A stretch of DNA of 64,000 nucleotides from Bin80 sp026709335 (GTDB taxonomy: Bacteria; Bacteroidota; Rhodothermia; Rhodothermales; Bin80): positions 1,302,001-1,366,000 of the forward strand of contig OZ241385.1 of the NCBI GenBank assembly GCA_965200825.1, read 5' to 3'. Position numbers and translations under genes: made by a program. Below are positions 18,017 to 27,047 of this stretch, piece by piece. Every line of letters begins with the position of its first letter. The stretch's first letter is position 1. Below the pieces are notes generated by a model that saw only the letters and a program-made list of their open reading frames with translations, did no database searches and was not told the DNA's origin.

Positions 18017-19450
18017 TCAAAGCTCTGTTGATTTAATCCCGGAACTTCGCTCATGGAATAGAGGAGAACTCAGCTGGGGCGCATGAGGAACTATTCGTTC
18101 ACGGGCATACTTCGAGATCAGCCAGGTACGCATGAATGGGATCGGAATGGTGTATACTCCCTTTTGTCTGTGCAGGATTCTCTTTTCCACTGCTCGATTA
18201 AATAAATCTGTCGAGCCCCAGAGGCATACCTTGAACCGTTCGTATTTGTCATCAAATTCAGGCTCCCTGCCACTATGGCGAAGCATTGATCGAACAATCT
18301 TGTCACGTACTCCCATTCCAAGATGCTCGACATAGCCGTAATCCCGAAGAATGTTCTTCAGAAGATTGTTACGGATCGTTCTGACTATCCCCATTTTCAT
18401 CTTTTCAATCGTTACCCCATTGGGAAGTCCTACAGGAGAAATAATCTCTAAACAATCTGCATACAAGGATAATTCAATATCTGTGTCTTCTCGAGAGTAA
18501 TCTCGGTGCATCGTAGCATTAATGATGGCCTCTCATACTGCTTCTATTGGGAATGCTTTCTTCTGAACTCACTGAGCACCTTCAAGCCACGCAATTCCCT
18601 TCATATTCCGCTTTACGAAATATATAGCCAGATCAATAACCCCAGCATCGATCACCTGTCTCTCCTCAAATAAGCGCGATACCAATGGGCCCAGTGATAA
18701 ATTCAGTATCTAGCATTTTGTAATCCTTCTTCGTACCTGGAAACGCCGCTGCACTGATGCTTGACTGAGGCAATCTGCGATTTGGGTTCTTACCAAAGAG
18801 TAACAGCCCCGCCGCAGAGACTACAATCTCTCCGTCAGACTCTACGAGAATGTCAGAATTCAGAAGAAGTCTTTGCTAACCATCAATGTCTTTACGGTCT
18901 GGAATTGATCTCTTCAGAATGACTTGAAAATAATTTTCAAGTCGATCGAATTTTAAATCCCACAACCTCATATCCGGCACTGGTTTGATCTCATATCTAA
19001 CCATTCTGACATCTTGATACAATCTTTCTTCTTCCGTTCGTGTTGCTTCACGGGAAGTACTTCCAACACGTACATATATGATCCAAGATTTCGCCTTTTT
19101 GCCTTGTAGGGTTTTCGGAAACTGTCCAGAGGAAGCTCAATAATTCCTACTAATTTGTCGTCCCCAGTTTTTATGCAGTTGAACATGGGCACGACTGCAG
19201 ACAAAATGTTTTACCGCGCAATATTAATAATCCATTCTTCTACCATCTTGCGACCTCTGGACATACCAGCGATCCTTCCATCATCTTCAATCCCCAATAG
19301 AATGTAGCCCCCCTTCAAATTAAGTAGTGCCGCCATCTCTTTCACGATGGAATCCGATCGAACATCATCTCGCTTGAACTCAACGAATGAGTTTTCACCA
19401 TTCGCAATCATGCCTAGTAACTCGACCCTGCTCAGATTTCTAATCTGCAT
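18017..19450 (-). pseudogene. Decayed AlbA/HATPase (Schlafen-like) regulator
   Basis: A gene of the COG2865-like family (AlbA_2 domain plus C-terminal HATPase_c_4 domain) broken by several lesions. From ATG 19450: F-V-E-F-K-R-D-D and G-G-Y-I-L-L-G-I-E-D-D-G-R (AlbA domain), then an in-frame TAA before N-I-L-S-A-V-V-P. A frameshift near 19075 separates N-L-G-S-Y-M-Y-V from R-V-G-S-T-S-R-E-A. Further in-frame stops follow near 18880, 18570 and 18530, the last just before E-A-I-I-N-A-T-M-H-R-D-Y-S, the ATPase-domain motif. The C-terminal part is open to 18017. An intact relative lies at 31207. The density of lesions shows a dead gene rather than sequencing error. Confidence 0.85.
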
Positions 19451-19574
19451 CCGTTGAGCATACTTTTATGGGGATCTTTGACACGAATCGATCACCTTCT
19501 TTACTCCAAACTATAGCAAACGAACGCTCTGCCCTCTCGGATACGAACGTCTCTCTGCTCAACTAGACACGTAT

Positions 19575-21875
19575 CTAGTTGACCCTCGTCATCTTTCCAG
19601 TCAAGATTTCTTGGACAGCATCCCTTGAGGTAGTAATTCGGTAAAAATATACTCCTGATGGCCAACCGGCAGTATTGATTTCGTATCGGTGCTGTCCCTT
19701 TTCTATCATCCTGTTCGCGGTATGAGTGAAAACGATGCGCCCTAAAATATCCATTACCTCTACATTCACTTCTGCAGTTTCCTGCAGATTGAACCATAAA
19801 GAGGTTGTCTCTGCAAAAGGATTTGGGTAGTTCCCTCCTTCAATAGAGATTATTTCACCTGGAAGGTTCTCCAAAGAAGTTACCACGGGGGGGAAATAAA
19901 CATCTCCATTCCGCCATACTCCCATCATAGCCAAGCCTTCGGCTGCTGATTTCCCGCTCCCAGAGAGAATGAGTAGCCCTTTCTGCATTGAAGATTCTGA
20001 CCAGTTCAAGGTAAATACTTCAATGATGGAGCCATTAGAGCTTTCGTAAACTATAACGTTGTACTGCTTTGGAGGAAGCGATACAATCTCCCCTGCTTCC
20101 GTATAGTTTATATCTATACCGAGAACTGCGACCTCCTGATTTGTCTCATAATCCACTACCTGAATGTTAACCTGTCCCAAATCCGATGCACTATGGATCG
20201 CTCGAATCTCGACAACATCCCCTGAAATATCCTGAGTTTGATCTTCCAATACCAAAGCAGAGATACTATCTTCCCCCTTCCCCATGAAGATGATCTGATA
20301 GTTAGCATTAAGAACGAAATCTATTTGCTCACTGTAGAGAGGATTATTCGCGTTTTCCGCATTTGCAGCAACCACACTTAATGTGACTTCCCCTGGCTCT
20401 ATTTCCTGCAATAGTTTTTCTTCACGGAAGGAAAAATCATCTAAATATTTGACATCATTCAGGTACACATCAACATCTAATCCGTCAATATTCTGAATTA
20501 ACTGCACCAATGATACAAACTCAGAATCGTTGTCCTTAACGCTTACAGGTACATCCAAAACGGCATTATCATAGCCACCACCACTGGCTGCCAAGGTGAT
20601 AGTTTCAGACTCATCTTCAGAATTATCGTCCTCCCCCGCCGAAATGGTTACGGTCTGAGGAGTGGTGTAATTTGTGATCGTAAACGTCAAGGTCTCCTGA
20701 TCTCGCGTCAATACCGTATCCGCGAATGCTGGTATACTCACTGTGACAGCCCCTGTCGGTTCAACAGACAACGAGACATCAAACGTTACCGAGCCTCCCT
20801 CCTCTACCGACACTGATGCCGGGTTGCTGATTATCCCAGCCCCGGCCAGATCATCATCTTTCACAATAATCGACACGTCCTGCGTCACATTATCATACCC
20901 GCCACCAGTCGCCGTTAAAGTAATGGTTTCGGATTCGTCATCAAAGTCATCATCCTCTGCCACAGACACAGTCACTACTTGAGCAGTACTATAATTTGAA
21001 GCCGTAAACGATAAGGTGGACTTATCACGCGTAAGATCCGTATTGTCAAATGCCGGAATACTCACCGTTACTGTCCCCGTCGGCTGAGAGGACAGCGCAA
21101 TCCCAAACCCCAATGGAAATGCACCACCCTCATTTATCATTAATACAGACGGGGCGACGACCAGACTTACGGTTTTCTTTAATTCAAAAACAAAGGTACC
21201 GACCGGTTTCACCTCTCCGTCAACCCGAAATGGTTCATCTTGTATACGAGCGATATTTTCCCTCGGATCGGTAGGTTGATTAGGTGATCTATAACTCGTA
21301 CCACTATCCGTTCCTGCATCGTAAACAAATAATTCCACCTCAACCCTGCTCTTCCAGTTCCCTTCTGAATCCAGCAAATCCAGCCCACTCACGCCCACAA
21401 ACCAGTCTGGACTAGGTGCAAGCATAGATGTAACAGTTACCAAGTTCCAAGGAGGGCGAATCGTAAACGTTGTTGATGTAGAAGTTGGTGGACGACCCAA
21501 GCCTCCCCCATCAATGACATTGCCGGCAGTTCCATTGGTTATGGCCTGATTGACCTCACCACGAAGCGTAGCCTTATTACCTGTTTCCGCCATAGACTTG
21601 ATGCCATTACTTGCAGTCTCACCTGTCTTCCAGAATGCCACGGCGTCGTTGTGTGTTCCTCCAATCAGCCCGGAGAAGTGGGGGTTAGATGGGTAATCTG
21701 AAGGAAAGATATCGGCGGTCCAAGTTGACGAGAAGGTAAGCTCATAGGTGGCTATACCTTGAGCCATTACCGTCGAAAGTAGCAGAGCACTACTCGCAAC
21801 ACAACTCCATAGAAATTTTTGTACGGAAAATACGGAACTACCTTGTTTACGAGAACTGATAAACATAAATTTCAT
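19575..21875 (-). CDS. Secreted Spondin_N / repeat protein with T9SS sorting domain
   Basis: A 766-aa exported protein. Signal peptide residues 1-39 (hydrophobic core S-S-A-L-L-L-S-T-V-M-A-Q). Next is a Spondin_N-type domain (T-W-T-A-D-I-F-P-S-D-Y-P ... H-F-S-G-L-I-G-G-T-H-N-D). Two tandem Calx-beta-like repeats of about 100 residues follow, each with P-T-G-x-V-T-V-S-I-P-A-F, L-T-R-D and D-D-E-S-E-T-I-T-L or E-D-E-S-E-T-I-T-L. Then comes a DUF4397-like region (V-Y-L-N-D-V-K-Y, I-R-A-I-H-S-A-S-D) and a type IX sorting domain (G-N-Y-P-N-P-F-A-E-T-T ... G-V-Y-F-Y-R-I). ATG 21875 was chosen since the signal peptide starts there; an earlier in-frame ATG (21971) would run into the DinB gene. Likely surface-attached adhesin or matrix protein. 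Confidence 0.85.
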   Translation of the reverse strand: MKFMFISSRKQGSSVFSVQKFLWSCVASSALLLSTVMAQGIATYELTFSSTWTADIFPSDYPSNPHFSGLIGGTHNDAVAFWKTGETASNGIKSMAETGNKATLRGEVNQAITNGTAGNVIDGGGLGRPPTSTSTTFTIRPPWNLVTVTSMLAPSPDWFVGVSGLDLLDSEGNWKSRVEVELFVYDAGTDSGTSYRSPNQPTDPRENIARIQDEPFRVDGEVKPVGTFVFELKKTVSLVVAPSVLMINEGGAFPLGFGIALSSQPTGTVTVSIPAFDNTDLTRDKSTLSFTASNYSTAQVVTVSVAEDDDFDDESETITLTATGGGYDNVTQDVSIIVKDDDLAGAGIISNPASVSVEEGGSVTFDVSLSVEPTGAVTVSIPAFADTVLTRDQETLTFTITNYTTPQTVTISAGEDDNSEDESETITLAASGGGYDNAVLDVPVSVKDNDSEFVSLVQLIQNIDGLDVDVYLNDVKYLDDFSFREEKLLQEIEPGEVTLSVVAANAENANNPLYSEQIDFVLNANYQIIFMGKGEDSISALVLEDQTQDISGDVVEIRAIHSASDLGQVNIQVVDYETNQEVAVLGIDINYTEAGEIVSLPPKQYNVIVYESSNGSIIEVFTLNWSESSMQKGLLILSGSGKSAAEGLAMMGVWRNGDVYFPPVVTSLENLPGEIISIEGGNYPNPFAETTSLWFNLQETAEVNVEVMDILGRIVFTHTANRMIEKGQHRYEINTAGWPSGVYFYRITTSRDAVQEILTGKMTRVN

Positions 21876-21903
21876 GTTTGATTGATGGGAATTAGTACCC
21901 TTC

Positions 21904-22434
21904 CTATATCCACTCTTCACGGTTTCGAAGATTCGTAATGTGGGCAATATGATGCAATCCATGCCATGCATAAATAATCAGAAAATCCTGGCAAGTTCGT
22001 TCTCCATCCTCCGGATGAATTACTTTGGAGGTCCAGTCGCTTCTACTCATTGTTTTCAATAGTCTGCACCACCTGGAATGCAGTGCATCTAACAACAGGA
22101 GTGATTCTTCAATGGGACCATCACATGCATCAGGTAAACGGGCCCAGCCATCCTGATTATATGCTTTAATTACAGGTGATTTTTCTGTCAATGCCCACCG
22201 GAAACGGATATAAGCATTGAGATGGCTATCCGCAACATGATGCACAACCTGTCGAACCGTCCAGCCATCACGTCGGTATGGAGTATCGAGTTGATCCTCA
22301 CTCAAATCTGCTACAGCCTGACGCAATAAGGCCGGAGCAGACTGAATCTGCCCGATTAATTCTTCCAATTTTGCATCGGAAATCTCAATCTGCAATTGAG
22401 GATGACCGATTGGATAACGTAGGTTATCTGGCAT
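21904..22434 (-). CDS. YfiT/DinB-superfamily metal-dependent transferase
   Basis: A 176-aa four-helix protein of the DinB_2/YfiT family, members of which are putative bacillithiol or glutathione S-transferases or metal hydrolases. Seen: the three-histidine metal set: W-T-V-R-Q-V-V-H-H-V-A-D-S-H around residue 61 and A-W-H-G-L-H-H-I-A-H-I near residue 155. The N-terminal Y-P-I-G and the P-Y-R-x-x-G-W motif are typical of YfiT. It precedes the Spondin_N gene by 28 bp to its start and follows the SDR gene by 33 bp, so the three may be one transcript. No thiol substrate can be assigned. Confidence 0.85.
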   Translation of the reverse strand: MPDNLRYPIGHPQLQIEISDAKLEELIGQIQSAPALLRQAVADLSEDQLDTPYRRDGWTVRQVVHHVADSHLNAYIRFRWALTEKSPVIKAYNQDGWARLPDACDGPIEESLLLLDALHSRWCRLLKTMSRSDWTSKVIHPEDGERTCQDFLIIYAWHGLHHIAHITNLRNREEWI

Positions 22435-22467
22435 GAGAATACTCTCTTTAATATTGATTAATCTTGA

Positions 22468-23157
22468 TTAGATATCCCCCTGTGTGGGGCGGATTAATAA
22501 CTCTTCTACCACTGTCCTCTGACTCAGCTTCCAGGTATCAAGCACGCAATGAGCCACATCCGCAGGGGGCATAAATCGCTCTTCTGCCAATGTAGTACCT
22601 TCCCAACTAGGGGTAAGCGTAGCCCCCGGGAGAATTGTCGTAATTCGTACTCCTGAATTCATTGTCTCTCCCCGAATCGATCTGGCCAATCCCAACAATC
22701 CATGTTTTGCTGCACAATATGCAGATGCCCCAGTAAACCCTTTTACGGATGCCACGGATCCCATAAAAAATACATGTCCAGATTGTATTTGAATCATGGA
22801 AGGTAGCAAACCTTTGGTAACCAGAAAGCACCCCGTGAGATTTGTGTCAATCTGCTGCCTGAAAAGAGCTGATGAAGTAGATAGAAATGGTTCCGGTATA
22901 AATTGACCCGCATTATTCACCAGTATATCTGGAGCTGCTTGAAATTGCGCAAGAATCTCTGAGCAACTTCTCTCAACTTGATCTTCGTTTGTAACATCAC
23001 AGATTATATATTCTGCGTCCGTGGACTTGGCTACTCTCTCCAGGCGGCGTTTAGAGCGTCCAATCAGGATCATTTCATGATCACCGTCCTGATAAAACAC
23101 TTCAGCAATGGACTCGCCAATTCCACTACTTGCTCCAGTGATTACAATTTTTGCCAT
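22468..23157 (-). CDS. Short-chain dehydrogenase/reductase
   Basis: A 229-aa classical SDR. Seen: cofactor motif T-G-A-S-S-G-I-G (residues 7-14), the N-N-A-G motif, the catalytic Ser of M-G-S-V-A-S and Y-C-A-A-K (Y-x3-K). An R-S-K-R-R-L stretch after the second strand suggests preference for NADP(H). The protein is cytoplasmic. It is the first gene of a minus-strand run with YfiT and the Spondin_N gene. The substrate is unknown; SDRs of this length act on ketones, sugars or fatty-acyl intermediates. No lesion is seen. Confidence 0.88.
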   Translation of the reverse strand: MAKIVITGASSGIGESIAEVFYQDGDHEMILIGRSKRRLERVAKSTDAEYIICDVTNEDQVERSCSEILAQFQAAPDILVNNAGQFIPEPFLSTSSALFRQQIDTNLTGCFLVTKGLLPSMIQIQSGHVFFMGSVASVKGFTGASAYCAAKHGLLGLARSIRGETMNSGVRITTILPGATLTPSWEGTTLAEERFMPPADVAHCVLDTWKLSQRTVVEELLIRPTQGDI

Positions 23158-23412
23158 CCTGCATACAATGGTTACTCAATTCTCAACGACTGATCATCTC
23201 CGTAAAATTCTTATACCCTACTCTGGCTTGAACGGTTGATCCATATCTTTTCATGCCGTCAAGTAGTTTCATCTTCCTCCATTGATTAGGAAAATATCAA
23301 TCCATTCAAAGTTGGATTCTAAACGCTCCTTTCCCCGATCAGCAGTATCTTTGCCCTATTGGATCCAGAATCATCTTCCGGTGTAAATCTATGAAATTAA
23401 CCCCCAACCACC

Positions 23413-23850
23413 GTGACAGCAGTAACAGATCTTCCTGTAATTAAGTTTGAAACTATTTGCACGGCTTTACGCAACACTAAACTGCCTTCAACTGATTTAG
23501 TTGTTGGCATTGGTAGCGGTGGAGTGACACTGGCAGCAATAGCTGCATACGAACTAAACACATCACTGGAAATTGTATGGTTGAATTACCGTGATCCAAA
23601 CAATAGGCCAATACATGTTGCTCCCCAATTGTATCAACCCTTTTCTGTGCCACCAAAAACAAATCGCGTACTTCTTGTAGACGATGTTGTTGTGTCTGGA
23701 AAAACCATGAACGCTGCAAAAAAATTACTTACTGGTACCGAGGTAACTACTCTTGCTCTTAAAGGTATTGCTGACATAATACTTTTTCCTAATATAAATT
23801 CCTGCGTCCAGTGGCCCTGGAGCCCAATCAAACTCAAAAAAACCACATGA
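23413..23850 (+). CDS. Phosphoribosyltransferase-domain protein
   Basis: A 145-aa PRTase-fold protein. Seen: the PRPP-binding motif V-L-L-V-D-D-V-V-V-S-G-K-T-M around residues 86-99, and an upstream V-V-G-I-G-S-G-G-V-T-L loop. There is no recognisable purine- or pyrimidine-specific hood, so substrate assignment is open. Start is GTG 23413; an ATG at 23391 is out of frame and closes soon. The stop overlaps the aldo/keto reductase start in an ATGA arrangement, so translational coupling is likely. Divergent from the SDR gene with a 255-bp leader. Confidence 0.78.
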   Translation: MTAVTDLPVIKFETICTALRNTKLPSTDLVVGIGSGGVTLAAIAAYELNTSLEIVWLNYRDPNNRPIHVAPQLYQPFSVPPKTNRVLLVDDVVVSGKTMNAAKKLLTGTEVTTLALKGIADIILFPNINSCVQWPWSPIKLKKTT

Positions 23851-24806
23851 ATAGGAGAGACTTTGTTCAATGGATCCTCGCCGCTGGATCGGCTGGACTC
23901 GTACGCCAGCAATCACCCCACAACTTAGATGAACTCCCTCGTCGGGCTTTTGGCCGCACAAATGAAGATGTTACAATGCTCGGATTGGGGGGATGGCATA
24001 TCGGTGAAATGAATCAACGTGATGCCCAGGAAGCGATCGAAGCTTCAATCGAAGGGGGCATTCGCTTTTTTGATTCGGCCGAATCTTACCAAAATGGCGG
24101 GAGTGAGCGGTACCTCGGAGAATTTTTGGTTCCAAAATATCGGGATCAAGTCTATCTGATGTCCAAGACAACCGCGAAAACCGCACGAACAGCCCGCCAA
24201 CATCTTGAACAAACTCTCAAACGGCTCAAAACTGATCAAATGGATCTGTGGCAGATGCATGCAATCACCAGCCCCCAGGATGTTGATCAACGTATCAATG
24301 CTGGTGTCCTTGACGTGATGGAGCAGGCATTAGCCGAAGGAAAAACGCGTCATATTGGCTTTACCGGACACACTGATCCAGCTGCCCATCAACACCTGCT
24401 GGAATTAACCGATATCTTTCACTGCGTACAATGTCCTGTGAATGTGGCTGATGTAAATTATAAAAGTTTCACCAGAACCGTAATGCCAATCGTAATTGAA
24501 CGAAATATGGGGCTGATTGCTATGAAAACGCTCGCGAATGGAGGCTTTTTTGGTGGCTCTTCCCATGGGAAACACGGAGATAACCCACTCGTCATACCAG
24601 ATCGCATTTCGATCAGAGAAGCAATTCATTTCGTCTGGTCTCTTCCTGTTAGTGTAATTGTGACAGGCACTGACAACCTCGAACAACTGAACGAAAAAAT
24701 TGCTCTGGCTCGTTCATTTTCGCACCTTTCGGAAGAGGAACGACTGGCTCTTATAGAACGTGTAGCAGATATGGCTGGCCGTCAAGTGGAATTCTACAAG
24801 GCATGA
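23847..24806 (+). CDS. Aldo/keto reductase
   Basis: A 319-aa protein whose N-terminus, M-N-R-R-D-F-V-Q-W-I-L-A-A-G, is a Tat-type signal followed by an AKR TIM barrel. Catalytic tetrad seen: Asp of F-F-D-S-A-E-S-Y, Tyr of the same motif, Lys of Y-L-M-S-K-T, and His of D-L-W-Q-M-H. The last third has the usual NADPH loop: S-V-I-V-T-G-T-D-N-L. ATG 23847 is preferred over 23811 because it produces the ATGA overlap with the upstream gene and gives a clean Tat signal. Its own stop overlaps the next gene (ATGA at 24803). AKRs with Tat signals occur near sugar oxidoreductases; the substrate is unknown. Confidence 0.87.
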   Translation: MNRRDFVQWILAAGSAGLVRQQSPHNLDELPRRAFGRTNEDVTMLGLGGWHIGEMNQRDAQEAIEASIEGGIRFFDSAESYQNGGSERYLGEFLVPKYRDQVYLMSKTTAKTARTARQHLEQTLKRLKTDQMDLWQMHAITSPQDVDQRINAGVLDVMEQALAEGKTRHIGFTGHTDPAAHQHLLELTDIFHCVQCPVNVADVNYKSFTRTVMPIVIERNMGLIAMKTLANGGFFGGSSHGKHGDNPLVIPDRISIREAIHFVWSLPVSVIVTGTDNLEQLNEKIALARSFSHLSEEERLALIERVADMAGRQVEFYKA

Positions 24807-25963
24807 TTGCGTCTATCTTGGGAAACACGAATTCCATGAAATATCTTCCAGTTTTTATTCTGCTGATTTTTACAGCACATCTTTCAAATGCTCAGATTTC
24901 TGCAACGCTGTCCGGTACAGTAACCGATAGTTCCGGAGTACCTATCGAACAGGCTAATGTGTTCATTGCCTCTTCCATGACCGGAACGACTACCGATGAA
25001 AACGGAAATTACATCATACGTGGAATTCCCTTAGGGACTTTACGACTTGTGGTTTCCCGTATTGGATACGAATCAAGTCATGTTGACCTCTTTCTACGAG
25101 AGGCTCGTATGTATACACAGGATTTTCAGATTTCGGAAAAAATCTATGACTTGGGCGGGGTAACGGTTACAAGTGACAATAGAAGATGGCAACGTCAACT
25201 TGAACGTTTCACCACCATATTTATCGGTGAAAGCCCGAATGCGGAAAAAACTGTCATTACCAATCCTCAGGTACTGGACTTTTCAGCAGGAGGTGGAGAT
25301 TTTCGAGCACAGGCCAGTGAGCCTCTGATCATCGAAAACAGAGGACTTGGATATAAGCTGACCTATTTTCTGAACGAATTTATCGCAGAACCTAACAGTT
25401 GGCGCTGGGATGGAGAGCCACTTTTCGAGCCATTGGAACCATCCAGCCCCGAAGAGGCGGCACAATGGAATGCCCGAAGGGATTCAGCCTTCTATGGATC
25501 CTTTCGTCACTTCCTCCTGTCGGTCATCAATGATCAGGTCCAAGTCCAGGGATTTGAGATATATTCTCGTCCGGGATCTAATCAGCGTGTCCAGGATCCA
25601 CGCGGCGGAGCAGCCGGTGGCAGACAAAACAACAGGTTTCCCATTAAAGTATCCGATATCATTCAACCCGGAGAAAATGACGATGAGCGTATCCTGAACT
25701 TTGAAGGATTCATTGATATTGTCTATACACATGAGATCGAAAGCGCTGCCTATCTCAGGTTACAACGACGTGCCGGACGCGGGCGAGCACGTTACCAAAC
25801 ATCAACTATACGCCTCGACCGTGGGCCAACAATTGTGGATCTAAAAGGAGATACATTAGATCCCTATGGGGTCACTTTCTATGGTGGATATTTTGCCTAT
25901 GAACGAACAGCTGATCAGATTCCCAAAGAATTTCGTCCTTGGCTTCAGGACGAAAACTTTTAG
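24803..25963 (+). CDS. Carboxypeptidase-regulatory-like domain protein, copy 1
   Basis: A 386-aa exported protein. A signal peptide ends H-L-S-N-A-Q; the hydrophobic core begins after an internal ATG (24836), which is an alternative start, but ATG 24803 overlaps the upstream stop (ATGA). A CarboxypepD_reg-like beta-sandwich follows (L-S-G-T-V-T-D-S-S-G ... G-T-T-T-D-E-N-G-N-Y), then a R-W-Q-R-Q-L-E-R-F motif and a long domain with S-E-P-L-I-I-E-N-R-G-L-G-Y. It has no barrel or sorting domain, so it probably stays in the periplasm or at the inner side of the outer membrane. The function is unknown. It is paralogous to the next gene across its whole length. Confidence 0.75.
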   Translation: MIASILGNTNSMKYLPVFILLIFTAHLSNAQISATLSGTVTDSSGVPIEQANVFIASSMTGTTTDENGNYIIRGIPLGTLRLVVSRIGYESSHVDLFLREARMYTQDFQISEKIYDLGGVTVTSDNRRWQRQLERFTTIFIGESPNAEKTVITNPQVLDFSAGGGDFRAQASEPLIIENRGLGYKLTYFLNEFIAEPNSWRWDGEPLFEPLEPSSPEEAAQWNARRDSAFYGSFRHFLLSVINDQVQVQGFEIYSRPGSNQRVQDPRGGAAGGRQNNRFPIKVSDIIQPGENDDERILNFEGFIDIVYTHEIESAAYLRLQRRAGRGRARYQTSTIRLDRGPTIVDLKGDTLDPYGVTFYGGYFAYERTADQIPKEFRPWLQDENF

Positions 25964-27041
25964 GTGGCTTGTTTATTTGCTATTGCTCTTCCCGGCCAAT
26001 CCTGCATTCAGCCAAAGTGTTTCAATTCTTGGCAGGGTAACGGACTATGCCTCTGCTCAACCGGTGCGGGACGCTCATGTATTTATTGCTTCCTCATTGA
26101 TTGGGACAGCTACAGATCATGATGGCTATTTCCGCCTGAATGATGTCCCACCTGGGTCCCATCGTATTGTAGTGACAATGCTTGGTTATGAAGCATCCAA
26201 TATTGATACCCTCCTGCGAGCCAATAAAACCTACGAACTTGATGTCAACTTGAATACTGCGACCGTAGAGCTGGAAGAAATCGTTGTCAATGCTCGGCTG
26301 GCTCGTAAGTGGCAAAGACGTCTCAAAAAATTCACGCGCCTTTTTCTTGGAGAAACCAGCAATAGCAACTTCACAACCATTCTGAACCCGGAAGTGCTCA
26401 CTTTTACCAGCCGGCTTGGCAAACTCTCCGCCACAGCAAGTGAACCTCTCATTATAGAAAATCGTGCATTAGGATATCAGATACAGTACTATCTGAAAGA
26501 ATTTTTCTATTATGGTAATACAATCAAGTATGATGGTGAACCGTCTTTTACAGAGTTGACTGCTGCCGATTCAACCGAGTGGCAACAATGGCAAATGAAT
26601 CGACAGGCGGCATTCAATGGATCGCAACGCCATTTTCTACTGTCGCTCCTCGCAGGCCGAACACTTGAAGAAGGTTTTGAAGTACACCGGCGATTTTCCC
26701 TCGACCTCAATCACGCCAGGTTTCACATGGATCCGAATCAATTACTGGAGCCCGGCCCTACTCCACTTGAGCAGTTATTGACGTTTTCTGGTGTACTCGA
26801 AATCACCTACACCAATGAAACCGAGGATGACAGCTTTAAGCAGTGGCAGCGACAACCTGGCTGGAAGCGCTCCGGCCCGCAACGTTCATTTATGGAACTG
26901 AATACCGGCCCTACACTGATTGATCAATCAGGTGAGGTGATTGATCCTTATGGTGTAGTGGTGTATGGTTACTACGCGTTTGAACGAATTGCCGACAAGG
27001 TACCTAAAGAGTATCGCCCGCCGAATTGGTCCGATCAGTAG
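25899..27041 (+). CDS. Carboxypeptidase-regulatory-like domain protein, copy 2
   Basis: A 380-aa paralogue of the preceding protein. Seen in common: the N-terminal beta-sandwich (I-L-G-R-V-T-D ... G-T-A-T-D-H-D-G-Y-F), K-W-Q-R-R-L-K-K-F-T-R, L-N-P-E-V-L-T-F, the strongly conserved S-E-P-L-I-I-E-N-R-A-L-G-Y, and the terminal Y-Y-A-F-E-R-I-A-D-K-V-P-K-E-Y-R-P. ATG 25899 gives a signal peptide ending P-A-F-S-Q; it lies 65 bases inside the upstream gene, so the pair is translationally linked. The stop is 6 bp from the convergent Gfo/Idh gene. Tandem duplication with divergence suggests related but non-identical partners. Confidence 0.75.
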   Translation: MNEQLIRFPKNFVLGFRTKTFRWLVYLLLLFPANPAFSQSVSILGRVTDYASAQPVRDAHVFIASSLIGTATDHDGYFRLNDVPPGSHRIVVTMLGYEASNIDTLLRANKTYELDVNLNTATVELEEIVVNARLARKWQRRLKKFTRLFLGETSNSNFTTILNPEVLTFTSRLGKLSATASEPLIIENRALGYQIQYYLKEFFYYGNTIKYDGEPSFTELTAADSTEWQQWQMNRQAAFNGSQRHFLLSLLAGRTLEEGFEVHRRFSLDLNHARFHMDPNQLLEPGPTPLEQLLTFSGVLEITYTNETEDDSFKQWQRQPGWKRSGPQRSFMELNTGPTLIDQSGEVIDPYGVVVYGYYAFERIADKVPKEYRPPNWSDQ

Positions 27042-27047
27042 CATTCG

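Noticed and set aside
20560..21100. Repeated blocks that could be taken as a repeat array
   Set aside because: They are protein-level Calx-like repeats of about 100 residues, not short direct repeats with spacers. No CRISPR array or cas gene is seen in the window.
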